Assembly (NCBI RefSeq): GCF_030811555.1
Contig: NZ_JAUSQZ010000001.1
Coordinates: 7,003,241-7,067,240 of the forward strand
DNA: 64,000 bases
Source: Kineosporia succinea
Lineage (GTDB): Bacteria > Actinomycetota > Actinomycetes > Actinomycetales > Kineosporiaceae
Direction of reading: 5' to 3'
Shown here: in pieces, positions 34,982 to 44,000 of the stretch
Position numbering within the stretch: the first letter of the stretch is position 1
Layout: every line of letters begins with the position of its first letter
The notes under the pieces: model-generated
Told to the model about the DNA's origin: nothing
Databases searched by the model: none
What the model saw: only the letters and a program-made list of their open reading frames with translations
Translations under genes and position numbers: made by a program

Positions 34982-35851
34982 TCATTTCCCCAGTTCCCCG
35001 GCCACCTCCCGCAGAAGCGCCTTCGACTCGTTCCTATTCAAGGCAAACTCGTGCAAGGACCAGAAAATCTTCCGGTGCCGCGCGATGACCACGTCGTCGT
35101 CCACCAGACTCTGCCCGTGCAGCAGGTCGACGTACACCGCGTCCGAAACCTGCTCCTGCGGAAGCCCGAGGACGATGTACGGGCCGACCGGACCGACCGA
35201 CATGAGGTCGGCCTCGGCCAGCACCCGCAGGTCCACGCGAGGATCGTCGGCGATCGTCAGCAGGTGCTCGAGCTGAGCGCGCATCACGACCGGCCCGCCG
35301 AGCGCGAACCGCACAATCCTCTCCCCCAGCACCACCACGTAATCATTGAGGGGGCCATCGGCGTCGAGAATTTCCTGACGCCGGCGCCGGACCTCGACCA
35401 GCCGTTCCAGATCATCATCAAGAATGGGCTCGTCGCGATAGAGCTTCGCATAGTCACGCAGAAAGGAGCGCTGGTATTCGGCGGTCTGGAGCATGGCCGG
35501 AATGGTCATGTTCTCGAAATGCAGGATCTCGGTGGCCGCGCTCTCCAGCGCGATGAATGAACCGTAGATCTCGTCGACCACGTCCGGGTACTTCTCCCAC
35601 CAGCCGGCACTGCGTGCGGCCGCCACGAGGCCGGCCACCGCTTCGATGGCCGACTCGTCGCGCATCCCGTAGAACCGGCACAGTTCGCGAACGTCACGGG
35701 CTCGTGGAATGCGCATGCCGGTCTCGATCCGGCTGATGGTCGCCGCCGAGACCTCGAGTGCCGCGGCGGCGTCTTCGAGGGTTTTCCCGGCTGCGGTGCG
35801 GGCGTGACGCAGAGTGCTGGCCAGTTCCATCTTGCTGACCAGTGGATTCAC
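34982..35851 (-). CDS. XRE-type HTH regulator with DUF5753 (Scr1-like)
   Basis: A 289-residue protein. The HTH occupies residues 8-63 (LRHARTAAGKTLEDAAAALEVSAATISRIETGMRIP). The remaining 200 residues are DUF5753, recognised by the FENMTIPAMLQTAEYQR block and the late VYVDLLHGQSLVDDD segment. GGAGGTGGATC in front of the GTG start is a strong ribosome site. Two DUF397 genes follow. Such modules are common in Streptomyces and relatives and influence development or antibiotic output; some are viewed as toxin-antitoxin-like pairs. Confidence 0.94.
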   Translation of the reverse strand: MNPLVSKMELASTLRHARTAAGKTLEDAAAALEVSAATISRIETGMRIPRARDVRELCRFYGMRDESAIEAVAGLVAAARSAGWWEKYPDVVDEIYGSFIALESAATEILHFENMTIPAMLQTAEYQRSFLRDYAKLYRDEPILDDDLERLVEVRRRRQEILDADGPLNDYVVVLGERIVRFALGGPVVMRAQLEHLLTIADDPRVDLRVLAEADLMSVGPVGPYIVLGLPQEQVSDAVYVDLLHGQSLVDDDVVIARHRKIFWSLHEFALNRNESKALLREVAGELGK

Positions 35852-36175
35852 GATCCACCTCCGGGGAACCAGGAATCAATGAACAGGAAATTCGCGCGCA
35901 ATTTGCTCGGGGCCGTTTTTCACACTGCAATCCTCCGTCCTGCACCTTGCCGGACGCAAGGTTGCGTCGCATCATGCTGATAGACGGGGAGAAGTAACGG
36001 CACCTTTCAGATTCTCACGGCCTTACCGCGCGCCCCCGTCGTCCAGGAGGTGATGCACGGCCCGCAGCCGATGCGAAAGACTGCCCGAGCGCGACGAAAC
36101 GGTCCCGGACAAAGCGCTGGGCCCCACGGTGCGGCAATCACCAGGGCCCAGCTGAACTCCTCAGAGGAGATCACA
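35852..36175. other. 324-base divergent region with inverted repeat
   Basis: ACCTTGC (35944-35950) and GCAAGGT (35956-35962) form a perfect 7-bp inverted repeat about 100 bases upstream of the HTH gene, a possible operator. No gene was recognised from 35,963 to the ribosome site at about 36,164, so this part must also hold the promoter of the mini-gene pair on the plus strand. Confidence 0.4.
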
Positions 36176-36262
36176 ATGTCCAACTGTACTCCAGTCGTCT
36201 CAACTGAACAGGGGCTGATGCGCGATGAACAGCTTCTGTTGGCGCAATGGTGGCGGCCATGA
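36176..36262 (+). CDS. 28-residue micropeptide, first gene of a coupled pair
   Basis: The ATG at 36176 is preceded by AGAGGAG (36164-36170), a near-ideal ribosome site. The peptide starts MSNCTPVVSTEQGLMRDEQ and ends LLLAQWWRP. It is soluble, with one Cys and an amphipathic, Trp-rich tail. Its stop codon overlaps the ATG of the next mini-gene (ATGA at 36259-36262), the hallmark of translational coupling. I do not recognise a family. It is too short for routine gene finders. The pair ends at a strong hairpin, so it forms a complete small transcription unit. Confidence 0.6.
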   Translation: MSNCTPVVSTEQGLMRDEQLLLAQWWRP

Positions 36263-36420
36263 GCGAGGTCTTCCTGACCAGCCTCATTCTCGCGGGCCTG
36301 TTGTGCCTGATGTGGCGCACCGTTCTGTATGTCCTGCTGCTCATGGGCGTCACCGCCCTGTGCATGGCCGTGGTCTTCATGGCGGTGGGCATCCAGTCCA
36401 TCTCCACGTCGGCCACCTGA
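36259..36420 (+). CDS. 53-residue single-domain membrane peptide, second gene of the pair
   Basis: The protein begins MSEVFLTSLILAGLLCLMWR and has two adjoining hydrophobic stretches, about residues 4-18 and 22-46, separated by Trp-Arg-Thr, so it can form a helical hairpin in the membrane or one long helix. It ends in a polar SISTSAT tail. It contains two Cys residues within the hydrophobic part. An in-frame ATG at 36247 is possible but lacks a ribosome site; the coupled ATG is preferred. A perfect terminator follows seven bases after the stop. The function is unknown; small toxins, transport-modulating peptides and membrane anchors look like this. Confidence 0.6.
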   Translation: MSEVFLTSLILAGLLCLMWRTVLYVLLLMGVTALCMAVVFMAVGIQSISTSAT

Positions 36421-36427
36421 CGTGAAC

Positions 36428-36465
36428 GTCTTCATGGGCGGGCCCGTCCACCCGCCCATGAAGAC
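36428..36465 (+). terminator. Perfect 15-bp hairpin after the mini-gene pair
   Basis: GTCTTCATGGGCGGG (36428-36442) pairs exactly with CCCGCCCATGAAGAC (36451-36465) around an 8-base loop, seven bases past the stop. There is no long U tract, as is common for terminators in GC-rich actinobacteria. Confidence 0.7.
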
Positions 36466-36904
36466 CGTCGGTGACCTGGAATTCGCTACGGCCGGCGATG
36501 TCTCGCCCACACGTAGTCCAGACAACACGGCGGCTCCCCCTCAGCACCACGGTCACGGGTTTCAGCCCGCACCGGGACGTACCGCTGCGGCCTCGGTGAG
36601 CACCAGCCGCGACGGCACCGCCCGGAACGGCCAGCGGCGCTCCCCGACCGGTCGCAAGACCGATGTCACCCCGAGAGCGGACAGCCCCCGCGCCACCGGT
36701 GCGGCACCAGCACGAAGGACACCGGGCAGCCCGGGAACTGCTCAGCGCACGTCGAGGATCTCGTGGTCGCCGCCGTCGGCTCGACGCCACCCCGGCCGAC
36801 GGAAAGCCCACCCTGGTGGGCCTTTTCGCCGGTCCGTGGCTCGAGCGGATCTGGGCCGGGCACGACGCCGACATCGCCCGGCGCGCGGCGGAGGTGTTCG
36901 CGGC
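36466..36904. other. Intergenic stretch with a possible amine-oxidase-like fragment
   Basis: No intact gene is seen. On the plus strand, about 36,781-36,908 reads LDATPADGKPTLVGLF, then GPWLERIW and IARRAAEVFAAQV, which resembles the late FAD-domain region of flavin monoamine oxidases. No start, no flanking homology and no conserved FAD motif accompany it, so it is at best a relic, and it runs into the convergent peptidase gene. Confidence 0.25.
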
Positions 36905-37528
36905 TCAGGTGACCGAGACGTGCACGTGGTCGAAGTGCCCACCGGTGACGTCCTGCGGGTCGTAGACACCACCGCCGGTGTACGGACGCCAGCCCTGACC
37001 GTCGCGCGCGGCCGACCAGATCTTCCCGTCGAAGATCACGTACCTGACGCCCAGCGGTCCCGCCTCACGGCGCAGCCAGTTCGCCAGCTGCCAGCCCTCG
37101 ACCCGCTGCGCCGCCGTGGGCCGGGCGCCGATCCGGCCCACGGTGAAGTCGCAGGCCCGGCCGCGGGGATGGTCGCTGCTGGGGTTCCAGGCGTGCTCGT
37201 CCCAGCAGGCGACCCCCGCGGACCGGTCGAAGACCCGGGCCACCTCGTCGTGCACGTGCAGCGTGCGCCGGGTCACGCGTCCCGAGCTGGTGGGATCGTC
37301 GACGTACCCGTCGCCGCCGCCGAACGCCGTGGCCGTCGCCGCGACGCTGGGACCGGGCGCGCAGTCGGCGGTCTGGACCATCGCCGGCTCCTGGCTGGTG
37401 CAGGCGCGCAGCACCGACGTGACGGCCGAGGTGACGGCCGGCGCCGCGATCAGGCCCCAGATCCCGGCGAGCACCGCGAGCAGCACGACAGGTGCCAGGA
37501 AGACGACGGCCAGCTGCCGACGACTCAT
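36905..37528 (-). CDS. Membrane-anchored LAS-type metallopeptidase-like protein
   Basis: A 207-residue protein with an N-terminal signal anchor (about 7-36, LAVVFLAPVVLLAVLAGIWGL). The extracytoplasmic domain carries the zinc pattern of the lysostaphin/D-Ala-D-Ala/hedgehog (LAS) group: SSDHPRGRACDF (His118 and Asp125 region) and the late GHFDHVHVSV with H-x-H. These enzymes cut peptidoglycan cross-links, but this subgroup is poorly studied and may bind only. Cysteines flank the linker. It follows the aldo/keto reductase gene after 27 bases on the same strand and may share its promoter, without an obvious functional link. Confidence 0.75.
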   Translation of the reverse strand: MSRRQLAVVFLAPVVLLAVLAGIWGLIAAPAVTSAVTSVLRACTSQEPAMVQTADCAPGPSVAATATAFGGGDGYVDDPTSSGRVTRRTLHVHDEVARVFDRSAGVACWDEHAWNPSSDHPRGRACDFTVGRIGARPTAAQRVEGWQLANWLRREAGPLGVRYVIFDGKIWSAARDGQGWRPYTGGGVYDPQDVTGGHFDHVHVSVT

Positions 37529-37555
37529 CCCGCCTCACCCGTCACGGTGACAACT

Positions 37556-38584
37556 TTAGATGTTGTCCAGAACCGCCCGGTGCTCGGGCGAGAGCTCCAC
37601 CTCGAGGGCGCCGATCGACTCCTCGAGCTGCCCGATCGAGCTGGCCCCGACAACCGGCACCATCGAGACCCGGCGCTCGGGCAGCTCGGCCAGGGCCGAG
37701 CGGTCGCTGCCGGCCGGGCGTTCCATCCGGCTCAACGGACCGGCCAGGTGCCAGGCCAGCGCCACCTGGTTCGCGGTGACGCCGAGCTCGTGGGCGATCG
37801 CGTGGACCTTCCGCAGGCGCTCGGCGCTGCCCGGGTGGTCGTAGGGCGCGGGGGTCGGCAGCCACGGGCGCACCAGCTGGCCCTTCTGGTTCGGCGAGTA
37901 CGTCATCACCGTCAGGTCCGGCTGCTCGGCCGCGTAGTCGAGTCCCTCGGTGTCCAGCAGCGTCGTGGTCGGCAGCCCGGGCCTCGGCCAGTAGATCGAG
38001 TGCTCCTGCTGCCAGGCGCCGAAGGCCGGCCGCCCTTGCGCCCGGCTGTGCTCGCGGGCGATCGCCAGCCGCCAGGTCGCCGCGTTCGACAGGCCCACGA
38101 CGCTGGTGAGCCCGTCTTCGACCAGGGCCGAGAAGGTGTCCGCGATCTGCGTGACCGGCAGGTTCCGGTCGTCGACGTGCCCGTAGTAGACGCCGACCCG
38201 CGCCAGGCCCAGGCGCTCCAGACTCCCCTCCAGTTCGGCGCGCACCACCTCCGGCGTCAGGCCCTCGAAGTTCGTCGGCGCCGCCATCCCCAGCGGCCGG
38301 TCCGGAACCAGGCGGTCCGCGCCGCACTTGGTCGCCACGACGATCTCGCCGGCCACGCCCCGGTCGGCGATCCAGCTCCCGAGCAGCCGCTCGCTGTCGC
38401 CCGAGCGGGTGCTCCCGTTCCAGGAGCCGTAGTTGTTCGCGGTGTCGACGAAGCGGCCGCCCGCCTCGAAGTACCGGTCCAGCAACGCGTACGACTCGTC
38501 CTTGCCGAGGACCACGCCCAGGTTCATGATGCCGAAGCACAGGGCGCTCACCTCGAGCCCGCCGGCCAGTGTCTTGGTCTTCAT
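37556..38584 (-). CDS. Aldo/keto reductase
   Basis: A 342-residue TIM-barrel NADPH-dependent oxidoreductase. The catalytic tetrad is complete: Asp47 (FVDTA), Tyr52 (NNYG), Lys86 (VATKCG) and His136 (YYGHVDD). It reduces carbonyls to alcohols; the substrate is not known. TACGGT (complement of 38591-38596) stands six bases before the ATG, so a leaderless transcript is expected. It is divergent from a MocR-type regulator over 65 bases containing a palindrome and direct repeat, and is therefore the likely regulatory target. MocR regulators bind PLP, which hints at a pyridoxal-reductase-like role; that is inference. Confidence 0.92.
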   Translation of the reverse strand: MKTKTLAGGLEVSALCFGIMNLGVVLGKDESYALLDRYFEAGGRFVDTANNYGSWNGSTRSGDSERLLGSWIADRGVAGEIVVATKCGADRLVPDRPLGMAAPTNFEGLTPEVVRAELEGSLERLGLARVGVYYGHVDDRNLPVTQIADTFSALVEDGLTSVVGLSNAATWRLAIAREHSRAQGRPAFGAWQQEHSIYWPRPGLPTTTLLDTEGLDYAAEQPDLTVMTYSPNQKGQLVRPWLPTPAPYDHPGSAERLRKVHAIAHELGVTANQVALAWHLAGPLSRMERPAGSDRSALAELPERRVSMVPVVGASSIGQLEESIGALEVELSPEHRAVLDNI

Positions 38585-38649
38585 GCTCCGACCGTAGAAC
38601 CGGATTGGTCAGGGTTCCCGAGCCAATCCGGCCCGTAGAATCCAGGCCA
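38585..38649. promoter_or_regulatory. AKR/MocR divergent promoter with MocR-type sites
   Basis: CCGGATTGG (38600-38608) and CCAATCCGG (38623-38631) are a perfect 9-bp inverted repeat. The octamer CCGTAGAA occurs twice in the same orientation, at 38592-38599 and 38633-38640. Each octamer supplies a -10: TACGGT on the minus strand and TAGAAT (38636-38641) on the plus strand. Both coding starts follow within six to eight bases. Direct repeats across a spacer are typical of MocR binding. Confidence 0.65.
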
Positions 38650-40086
38650 ATGTCGATCACCGTCGGGCCCGTCGAACTGATCCTGCCCACCGGCCCCGGG
38701 TCGCTGACCCTCCGCCTGAGCACGACCCTGCGCGAGGCCATCCAGAGCGGGCGCCTGCCGGCCGGCACCGCCCTGCCGCCCAGCCGCGTCCTCGCCGCCG
38801 AGGCGGGCTGCTCGCGCTGGGTGGTGACCGAGGCCTACGGGCAGCTCGGGGCCGAGGGCTACCTGGTCGCCACCACCGGCTCGGCCACCCGGGTGCGGGC
38901 CGCCGCCCCCGGCACCGCACCGCCGCCCTCGCCGCAGCCCCCGCCCCAGCCGCGCCCCCGCTACGACCTCACCCCCGGTGTGCCGGACCTGGCCGCGTTC
39001 CCGCGAGCGCGCTGGGCCGAGGCCTACCGGCAGGCGGTGCTGGAGCTGCCCACCGATCTGCTCGCCGGGCGGGCCCTGGTCGCCACCACCGCCGCCCGCA
39101 CCACGCTCACCGGGTTCCTGCACCGCACGCGCCAGGTGCAGGAGGACCCCACGCAGTTGAGCCTGACCACCGGCTCGGCCGCCGCCATCGGCTGGCTCAC
39201 CGCCGTGCTGGTGCGCCTCGGCCACACCCGCGTCGCCGTGGAGGACCCGTCCTGGCCGGGCCTGCGCGCGGTCGCCCGGCGCGGCGGCCTGGAACCGGTG
39301 CCGGTGCGGGTGGACGCGCACGGCCTGGTCGTCGAGGACCTGCACCGTCTTCGCGACGTGCGTCTGGTGCTGGTGACGCCCGCCCACCAGTTCCCGGCGG
39401 GGGTGGCGCTGTCGGCCGGGCGGCGCCTGGAGCTCCTGGAGTGGGCCAGGTCGGTGGACGGCCTGGTGATCGAGGACGACTACGACGCGGACTTCCGCTA
39501 CGACGGGCGCCCGGTCGCGAGCCTGCAGGGCATGGATCCCGACCGGGTGGTGCTGCTGGGCTCGCTGTCCAAGGCCCTGTCCCCCGCGATCGAGATGGGC
39601 TGGCTGATCATGCCGCAGCCGCTGATCATGGATCTTCTCGGGCTCGACCTGGACCGGATCATCAGCCCATCGCCCCTGACCGCCGAGGCGCTGGCGGTGA
39701 TGATCGACCGCGGCTGGTACGAGCGCCACCTGCGCGCTCAGCGCCTGCGGTACCGGCGCCGCCGCGAGCACCTGATCGCGGCGCTGGCCGAGCACCTGCC
39801 GCAGGCGTCGGTGAGCGGCCTGGCCGCGGGCCTGCACCTGCCGTTGCGGTTGCCGGACGGGGTGGACGCCGGGGCGGTCGTACGCGCCGGGGCGCGCCGG
39901 GGGCTGGGTCTCGTCAGCGCCGACCGGTACCGGATGCGACCGGCGGCGGGGCCGGTTCAAACACCTGGCCCCGGGCCGGGTCTGGTGCTCGGGTTCGGCA
40001 ATCTGCGCGACCGGCGCGTCGGTGAGGCCGCCGAGCGACTCGCTCACGTCGTCTCAAATTTGATTCATTCAAATCTAGGGGACTAA
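38650..40086 (+). CDS. MocR/PdxR-type regulator (GntR HTH fused to fold-I aminotransferase domain)
   Basis: A 478-residue protein. Residues about 12-85 are a GntR winged helix (LSTTLREAIQSGRLPAGTALPPSRVLAAEAGCSRWVVTEAY). Residues about 115-470 are an aminotransferase-like domain with DDYDADFRYDG and the PLP-lysine motif in LLGSLSKALSPAIEMGWL (Lys in LSKALS). Such proteins sense PLP or amino-acid-PLP adducts; PdxR activates vitamin B6 synthesis and GabR acts on GABA. The ATG lies eight bases after TAGAAT. Divergent from an aldo/keto reductase, which it probably controls. Confidence 0.92.
   Translation: MSITVGPVELILPTGPGSLTLRLSTTLREAIQSGRLPAGTALPPSRVLAAEAGCSRWVVTEAYGQLGAEGYLVATTGSATRVRAAAPGTAPPPSPQPPPQPRPRYDLTPGVPDLAAFPRARWAEAYRQAVLELPTDLLAGRALVATTAARTTLTGFLHRTRQVQEDPTQLSLTTGSAAAIGWLTAVLVRLGHTRVAVEDPSWPGLRAVARRGGLEPVPVRVDAHGLVVEDLHRLRDVRLVLVTPAHQFPAGVALSAGRRLELLEWARSVDGLVIEDDYDADFRYDGRPVASLQGMDPDRVVLLGSLSKALSPAIEMGWLIMPQPLIMDLLGLDLDRIISPSPLTAEALAVMIDRGWYERHLRAQRLRYRRRREHLIAALAEHLPQASVSGLAAGLHLPLRLPDGVDAGAVVRAGARRGLGLVSADRYRMRPAAGPVQTPGPGPGLVLGFGNLRDRRVGEAAERLAHVVSNLIHSNLGD
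40055..40074. promoter_or_regulatory. AT-rich inverted repeat ahead of the DtxR-type gene
   Basis: ATTTGA (40058-40063) and TCAAAT (40069-40074) are a perfect inverted repeat with a 5-base spacer, overlapping the 8-base palindrome CAAATTTG (40055-40062). It lies 50-70 bases upstream of the metalloregulator start and inside the last codons of the MocR gene. It is markedly AT-rich for this genome. It is a candidate operator for metal-dependent autoregulation. Confidence 0.5.
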
Positions 40087-40123
40087 GGTCGGGGGTACGA
40101 CCCGCTCGGGAAGGACCTGCCCG

Positions 40124-40837
40124 ATGAACGACCACGACCTCGTCGACACCAGCGAGATGTACCTGAAAGCCGTCCTCGAACTCGAGGAGGAGGGCGTGAC
40201 CACGTTGCGCGCCCGGCTGGTGGAACGTTTCGGCCACTCCGGCCCCACGGTCAGCCAGACCGTCGACCGCCTGCGCCGTGACGGACTGCTCGACCTCGGC
40301 AGCGATCGCCAGATCCTGCTGACCCCCCACGGCCGGACCTCGGCCGGAAGCGTCATGCGCAAGCACCGGCTGACCGAGGTGTTCCTGCAGCAGATCGTCG
40401 GCCTGGAGTGGAACCTGCTCCACATCGAGGCCTGCCGCTGGGAGCACGTGGTCAGCGACCACACCGAGAACCTCATCGACAAGCTGCTCGGTCACCCCGA
40501 GCTCTCGCCCTACGGCAACCCCATCGCCGCCGGGCAGACCCAGCCGGTGGAGAACCTGCTGCACCGGGCCGGGCGCCCGGAGGACACCGCGCCGGTGACC
40601 ATCGCCTGGATCGGCGAGCCGCTGCAGGCCGACGCCGACGCACTGCAGGAGCTCCTCGACCTCGGGCTCACGCCCGGCGCCACGCTCACCGGGCTCGGTG
40701 CGCGGCGTTCCGAGATCACCCTGACCCGTGAGGGTTCCGACCTGACCCTGGCCGACCGGGTGGCCCGGCACATCTTCGTCAGCACCGTGCCCGCCGGGCT
40801 CGGCGCCGGACGGGAACCGGTGACCAGCACCGTCTGA
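40124..40837 (+). CDS. DtxR/IdeR-type metal-dependent transcriptional regulator
   Basis: A 237-residue regulator. The N-terminal winged helix (residues about 5-70) is followed by the metal-binding dimerisation domain and a C-terminal SH3-like domain. All classic ligands are present by alignment with DtxR: His81, Glu85 and His100 for the ancillary site, and Met12, Cys104, Glu107 and His108 for the primary site (IEACRWEHVV). The Cys at the primary site favours iron over manganese sensing. It should repress iron-uptake genes when Fe(II) is plentiful. The DNA target is unknown; the AT-rich palindrome just upstream may be its own site. Confidence 0.93.
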   Translation: MNDHDLVDTSEMYLKAVLELEEEGVTTLRARLVERFGHSGPTVSQTVDRLRRDGLLDLGSDRQILLTPHGRTSAGSVMRKHRLTEVFLQQIVGLEWNLLHIEACRWEHVVSDHTENLIDKLLGHPELSPYGNPIAAGQTQPVENLLHRAGRPEDTAPVTIAWIGEPLQADADALQELLDLGLTPGATLTGLGARRSEITLTREGSDLTLADRVARHIFVSTVPAGLGAGREPVTSTV

Positions 40838-40847
40838 CGTCATCCCC

Positions 40848-40883
40848 CCAGGGCGGTCCGGGCCGGGGCCCGGGCCGCCCTGG
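40848..40883 (+). terminator. 17-bp hairpin terminator after the DtxR-type gene
   Basis: The arms 40848-40864 and 40867-40883 pair over 17 positions with one G-U wobble (CCAGGGCGG opens the stem). It starts 11 bases past the stop and is followed by GTCGTGTCC. Confidence 0.7.
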
Positions 40884-41010
40884 GTCGTGTCCTAGCCCGT
40901 TCGTGTGGCGCGCCCGCCATACCCGCGAGTCCGGTTCACGCCCGGATCTTCCTGGTCGAGGCCTCAAATCCTGAGGTGACCGGAACGATTCCGACGCGGG
41001 GGAATTCGAG

Positions 41011-44000
41011 ATGGGGCGTGTTTCGAGGTGGGGTGCGGCCGGCCTGGTGGCCGCGCTGGTGGGGCTCGTCGCCCTGGTGTCGATCGCCGGGCCGGCGACC
41101 GCGGTGATGAACCGCGACTTCGCCATCCGGTACCAGAGCGAGGACCGCGGGGACATCCTGCTGCGCGGCAACAGCCTGCTCACCTGCCCGGACAATGCGG
41201 CCGGCTGCACCGCCGCGATCGCCCGCACCGCCACCGGCGACGCCCTGAACAACAACGCCTACGTGATGAAGTTCGCCGACGTCGACAACGACTCCTCGAC
41301 GAGATCGAGCTCCACGGCCAAGCTCTCGCTGCCCTCGGACGCGACGGTGAAGTTCGCGGGCCTGTACTGGTCGGCGTACACCGCCGGCACCAACCGCACG
41401 CCCCCGCCGAACGGCACCAGCAAGGACCGGCTGCTGCTGAAGGCCCCGGGCGACAGCGCGTACCGCACGGTCCTCGCCGGGCCGGCCACGCCGGCCAACC
41501 CGGTCACCGGTTCCTCGGACGGCACCCCGTACGTGTCGTTCGCCGACGTCACCGACGTCGTGCGCAACGCGGGCGCGGGCGACTACACCGGGGCCGACAT
41601 CCACGCGGCGACGGGCACGGGCGCCTACGCGGCCTGGGCGCTGGTGGTGGTCATCCGCTCCCCCGGCCTGCCGCGCCGGGACCTGATCGTGTTCGACGGG
41701 TTCGGCACGATCCAGAACACCCCGGCCAGCGACAACTCCCTCGAGATCCCGCTGTCCGGCCTGTCGACGCCCCCGGACGGGACGATCGACGTGCGGCTGG
41801 GCGCGGTGACGTTCGAGGGGGACGCGGGCCTGACCGGTGACGGAATCCAGATCATCCCGCCGACGGGCAGCCCGACCCAGCTGCAGGACGACCTGAACCC
41901 GGCGAACAACGTCTTCAACTCGACCACCGCCGACGCCGGGGTGGCCGTGACCGGAAGGGTGCCGGACGGCAACACCTTCGGGTTCGACGCCGACGTGTTC
42001 CAGTCGTCGGCGCTGCTGGGCAAGAGCGCCACCACGGCCAAGCTGAGCCTGAACACCGGCGGGGAGACGTACTTCCCGGCCGTGGTGACGTTCGTGTCGA
42101 ACAGTTACGCCCCGCGCCTGGACGTGGTGCGCAGCGCGAGCGTGGCCGACACCGTGGCCGACAACCGCACCCGGCCCGGCGACCGGATCACCTACACCCT
42201 CGACGTCACCAACAACGGTGACGCCACGGCCGTGAACACCCGCATCAGCGAGGCGGTCCCGGCCGGCACCAGCTACGTGCCCGGCTCGCTGGTCGTCGGC
42301 GGGACCCCGGTCACCGACGCGTCCGACCCCGACGCGGGCGAGCGGGCCGGCACCACCCTGACCGCCCGGCTGGGCGCGAACCCGGGTGCGGCGGGCGGCT
42401 CCGGCGGCTCACTGGCCCCCGGCGCGACCACCCGGATCCGGTACACCGTGCAGATCACCGGCACCTACACCGGTGGCGGCAGCATCACCGGCAGCTCCGA
42501 CGTGACCTACGGTGACGCCGCGGCGCGCACGTTCACCGCCTCGTCCGACGTCCTGTCCACCCCCGTCGACAAGGCGCGGGCCGACCTGACCGTCACCCAG
42601 GCGACCACCCCGTCCGCCGTTCAGGCCACCGGTTCGCGCGTGGTCACCTGGACCGCCACGGTGAGGAACAACGGTCCTGACACCGAGACCGGCCCGGTGC
42701 TGGTCGAGACCCTGCCGGCCGGGGCCGCGAACGTGAGCGTCGTCGGTGCCTCCTGCACCGCGAGCGGTTTCACCTACACCTGCGCGCTGACCGACCCTCT
42801 GGCCTCCGGGGCGAGCAAGCCGGTGGCGTTCACCGCGACCCTGCCGGCCGGCGCGAGCGACCCGACCACCGCGTCCGCGTCCGTCTCCGGTGACGGCACC
42901 GACCCCACCGGCGCCAACAACACCGACACCACCGGGGTCGGGGTGAACACCGCGCCGGCCGCCGTCGACGACTTCGCGCCCCTGACCTCACCCGCCGCGT
43001 CCACCGACATCGCCGTGCTCGCCAACGACAGCGACCCGGACAGCGGCGACACCCTGACGCTCTCGAGCGCGAGCACCCCCGCCCACGGCACGACCTCGGT
43101 CGTGGCGGGCACGGTCCGGTACACCCTCACCGACCCGACCTTCGAGGGCACCGACACCTTCACCTACACCGTCTGCGACAACCGCGGCGGCTGCAGCACC
43201 GCGAGCGTCAAGGTCGCGGTCAACGACCACCGGCGCGCCGACCTGTCGCTCACCCACGGCGCGTCCCCGGACGTGGTGCAGCGCACCGGGAACCGGGCCG
43301 TGACCTGGACCGTCAAGGCCACCGACGAGGGCCCGCAGAACGAGACCGCGGCCGTGCTCACCCAGACGCTGCCGGACGGCGTCACCGGGGTCACGGTCAC
43401 CGGGGCCACCTGCACCACCTCGGGCCCGGTGTGGACCTGCCCGCTCGGGGCCCTGGCCAGTGGCGCCTCCGACACCGTGACGTTCGCCGCGACCCTGCCC
43501 GCGAACGCCGCCGACCCGTCCACCGCGTCCGCGAAACTGTCCGGCGCGGTGCCGGATCCGGACCTGTCGAACAACACCGCGGCCGCCCCGGTCGGGGTCA
43601 ACGTGCCGCCGGAGGCCTCGCCGGACACCGCGAAGCTGGCCTCCGACGTGCTGAGCGTCGACATCGACGTGACCGCGAACGACCACGACCCCGACGGCGA
43701 CCCGCTGACCGTGACGGTCGTGACCCCGCCCGCGCACGGCGACGCGACCGTGGTGGACGGCGAGATCCGTTACACGCTGACCGATCACGACTTCATCGGC
43801 GTCGACACCATCACCTACCGGGTCTGCGACGGACGGGGTGGTTGCGTGGAGTCGAAGGTCACCGTCGACGTGGCCGACCACGACGTCTCCGACCTGTCCG
43901 TGACCCAGAGCGCGACGCCGGAACTGCTGCAGCGCGACGGGAAACGGGTCGCGACCTGGACGGTGACCGTGAAGAACGCCGGGCCCGACGCGGAACCGAA

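Noticed and set aside
36663-36965. Small plus-strand gene resembling an amine oxidase end
   Set aside because: Only a short stretch looks conserved, with no start or ribosome site, and it overlaps the peptidase gene; kept only as a weak relic note.
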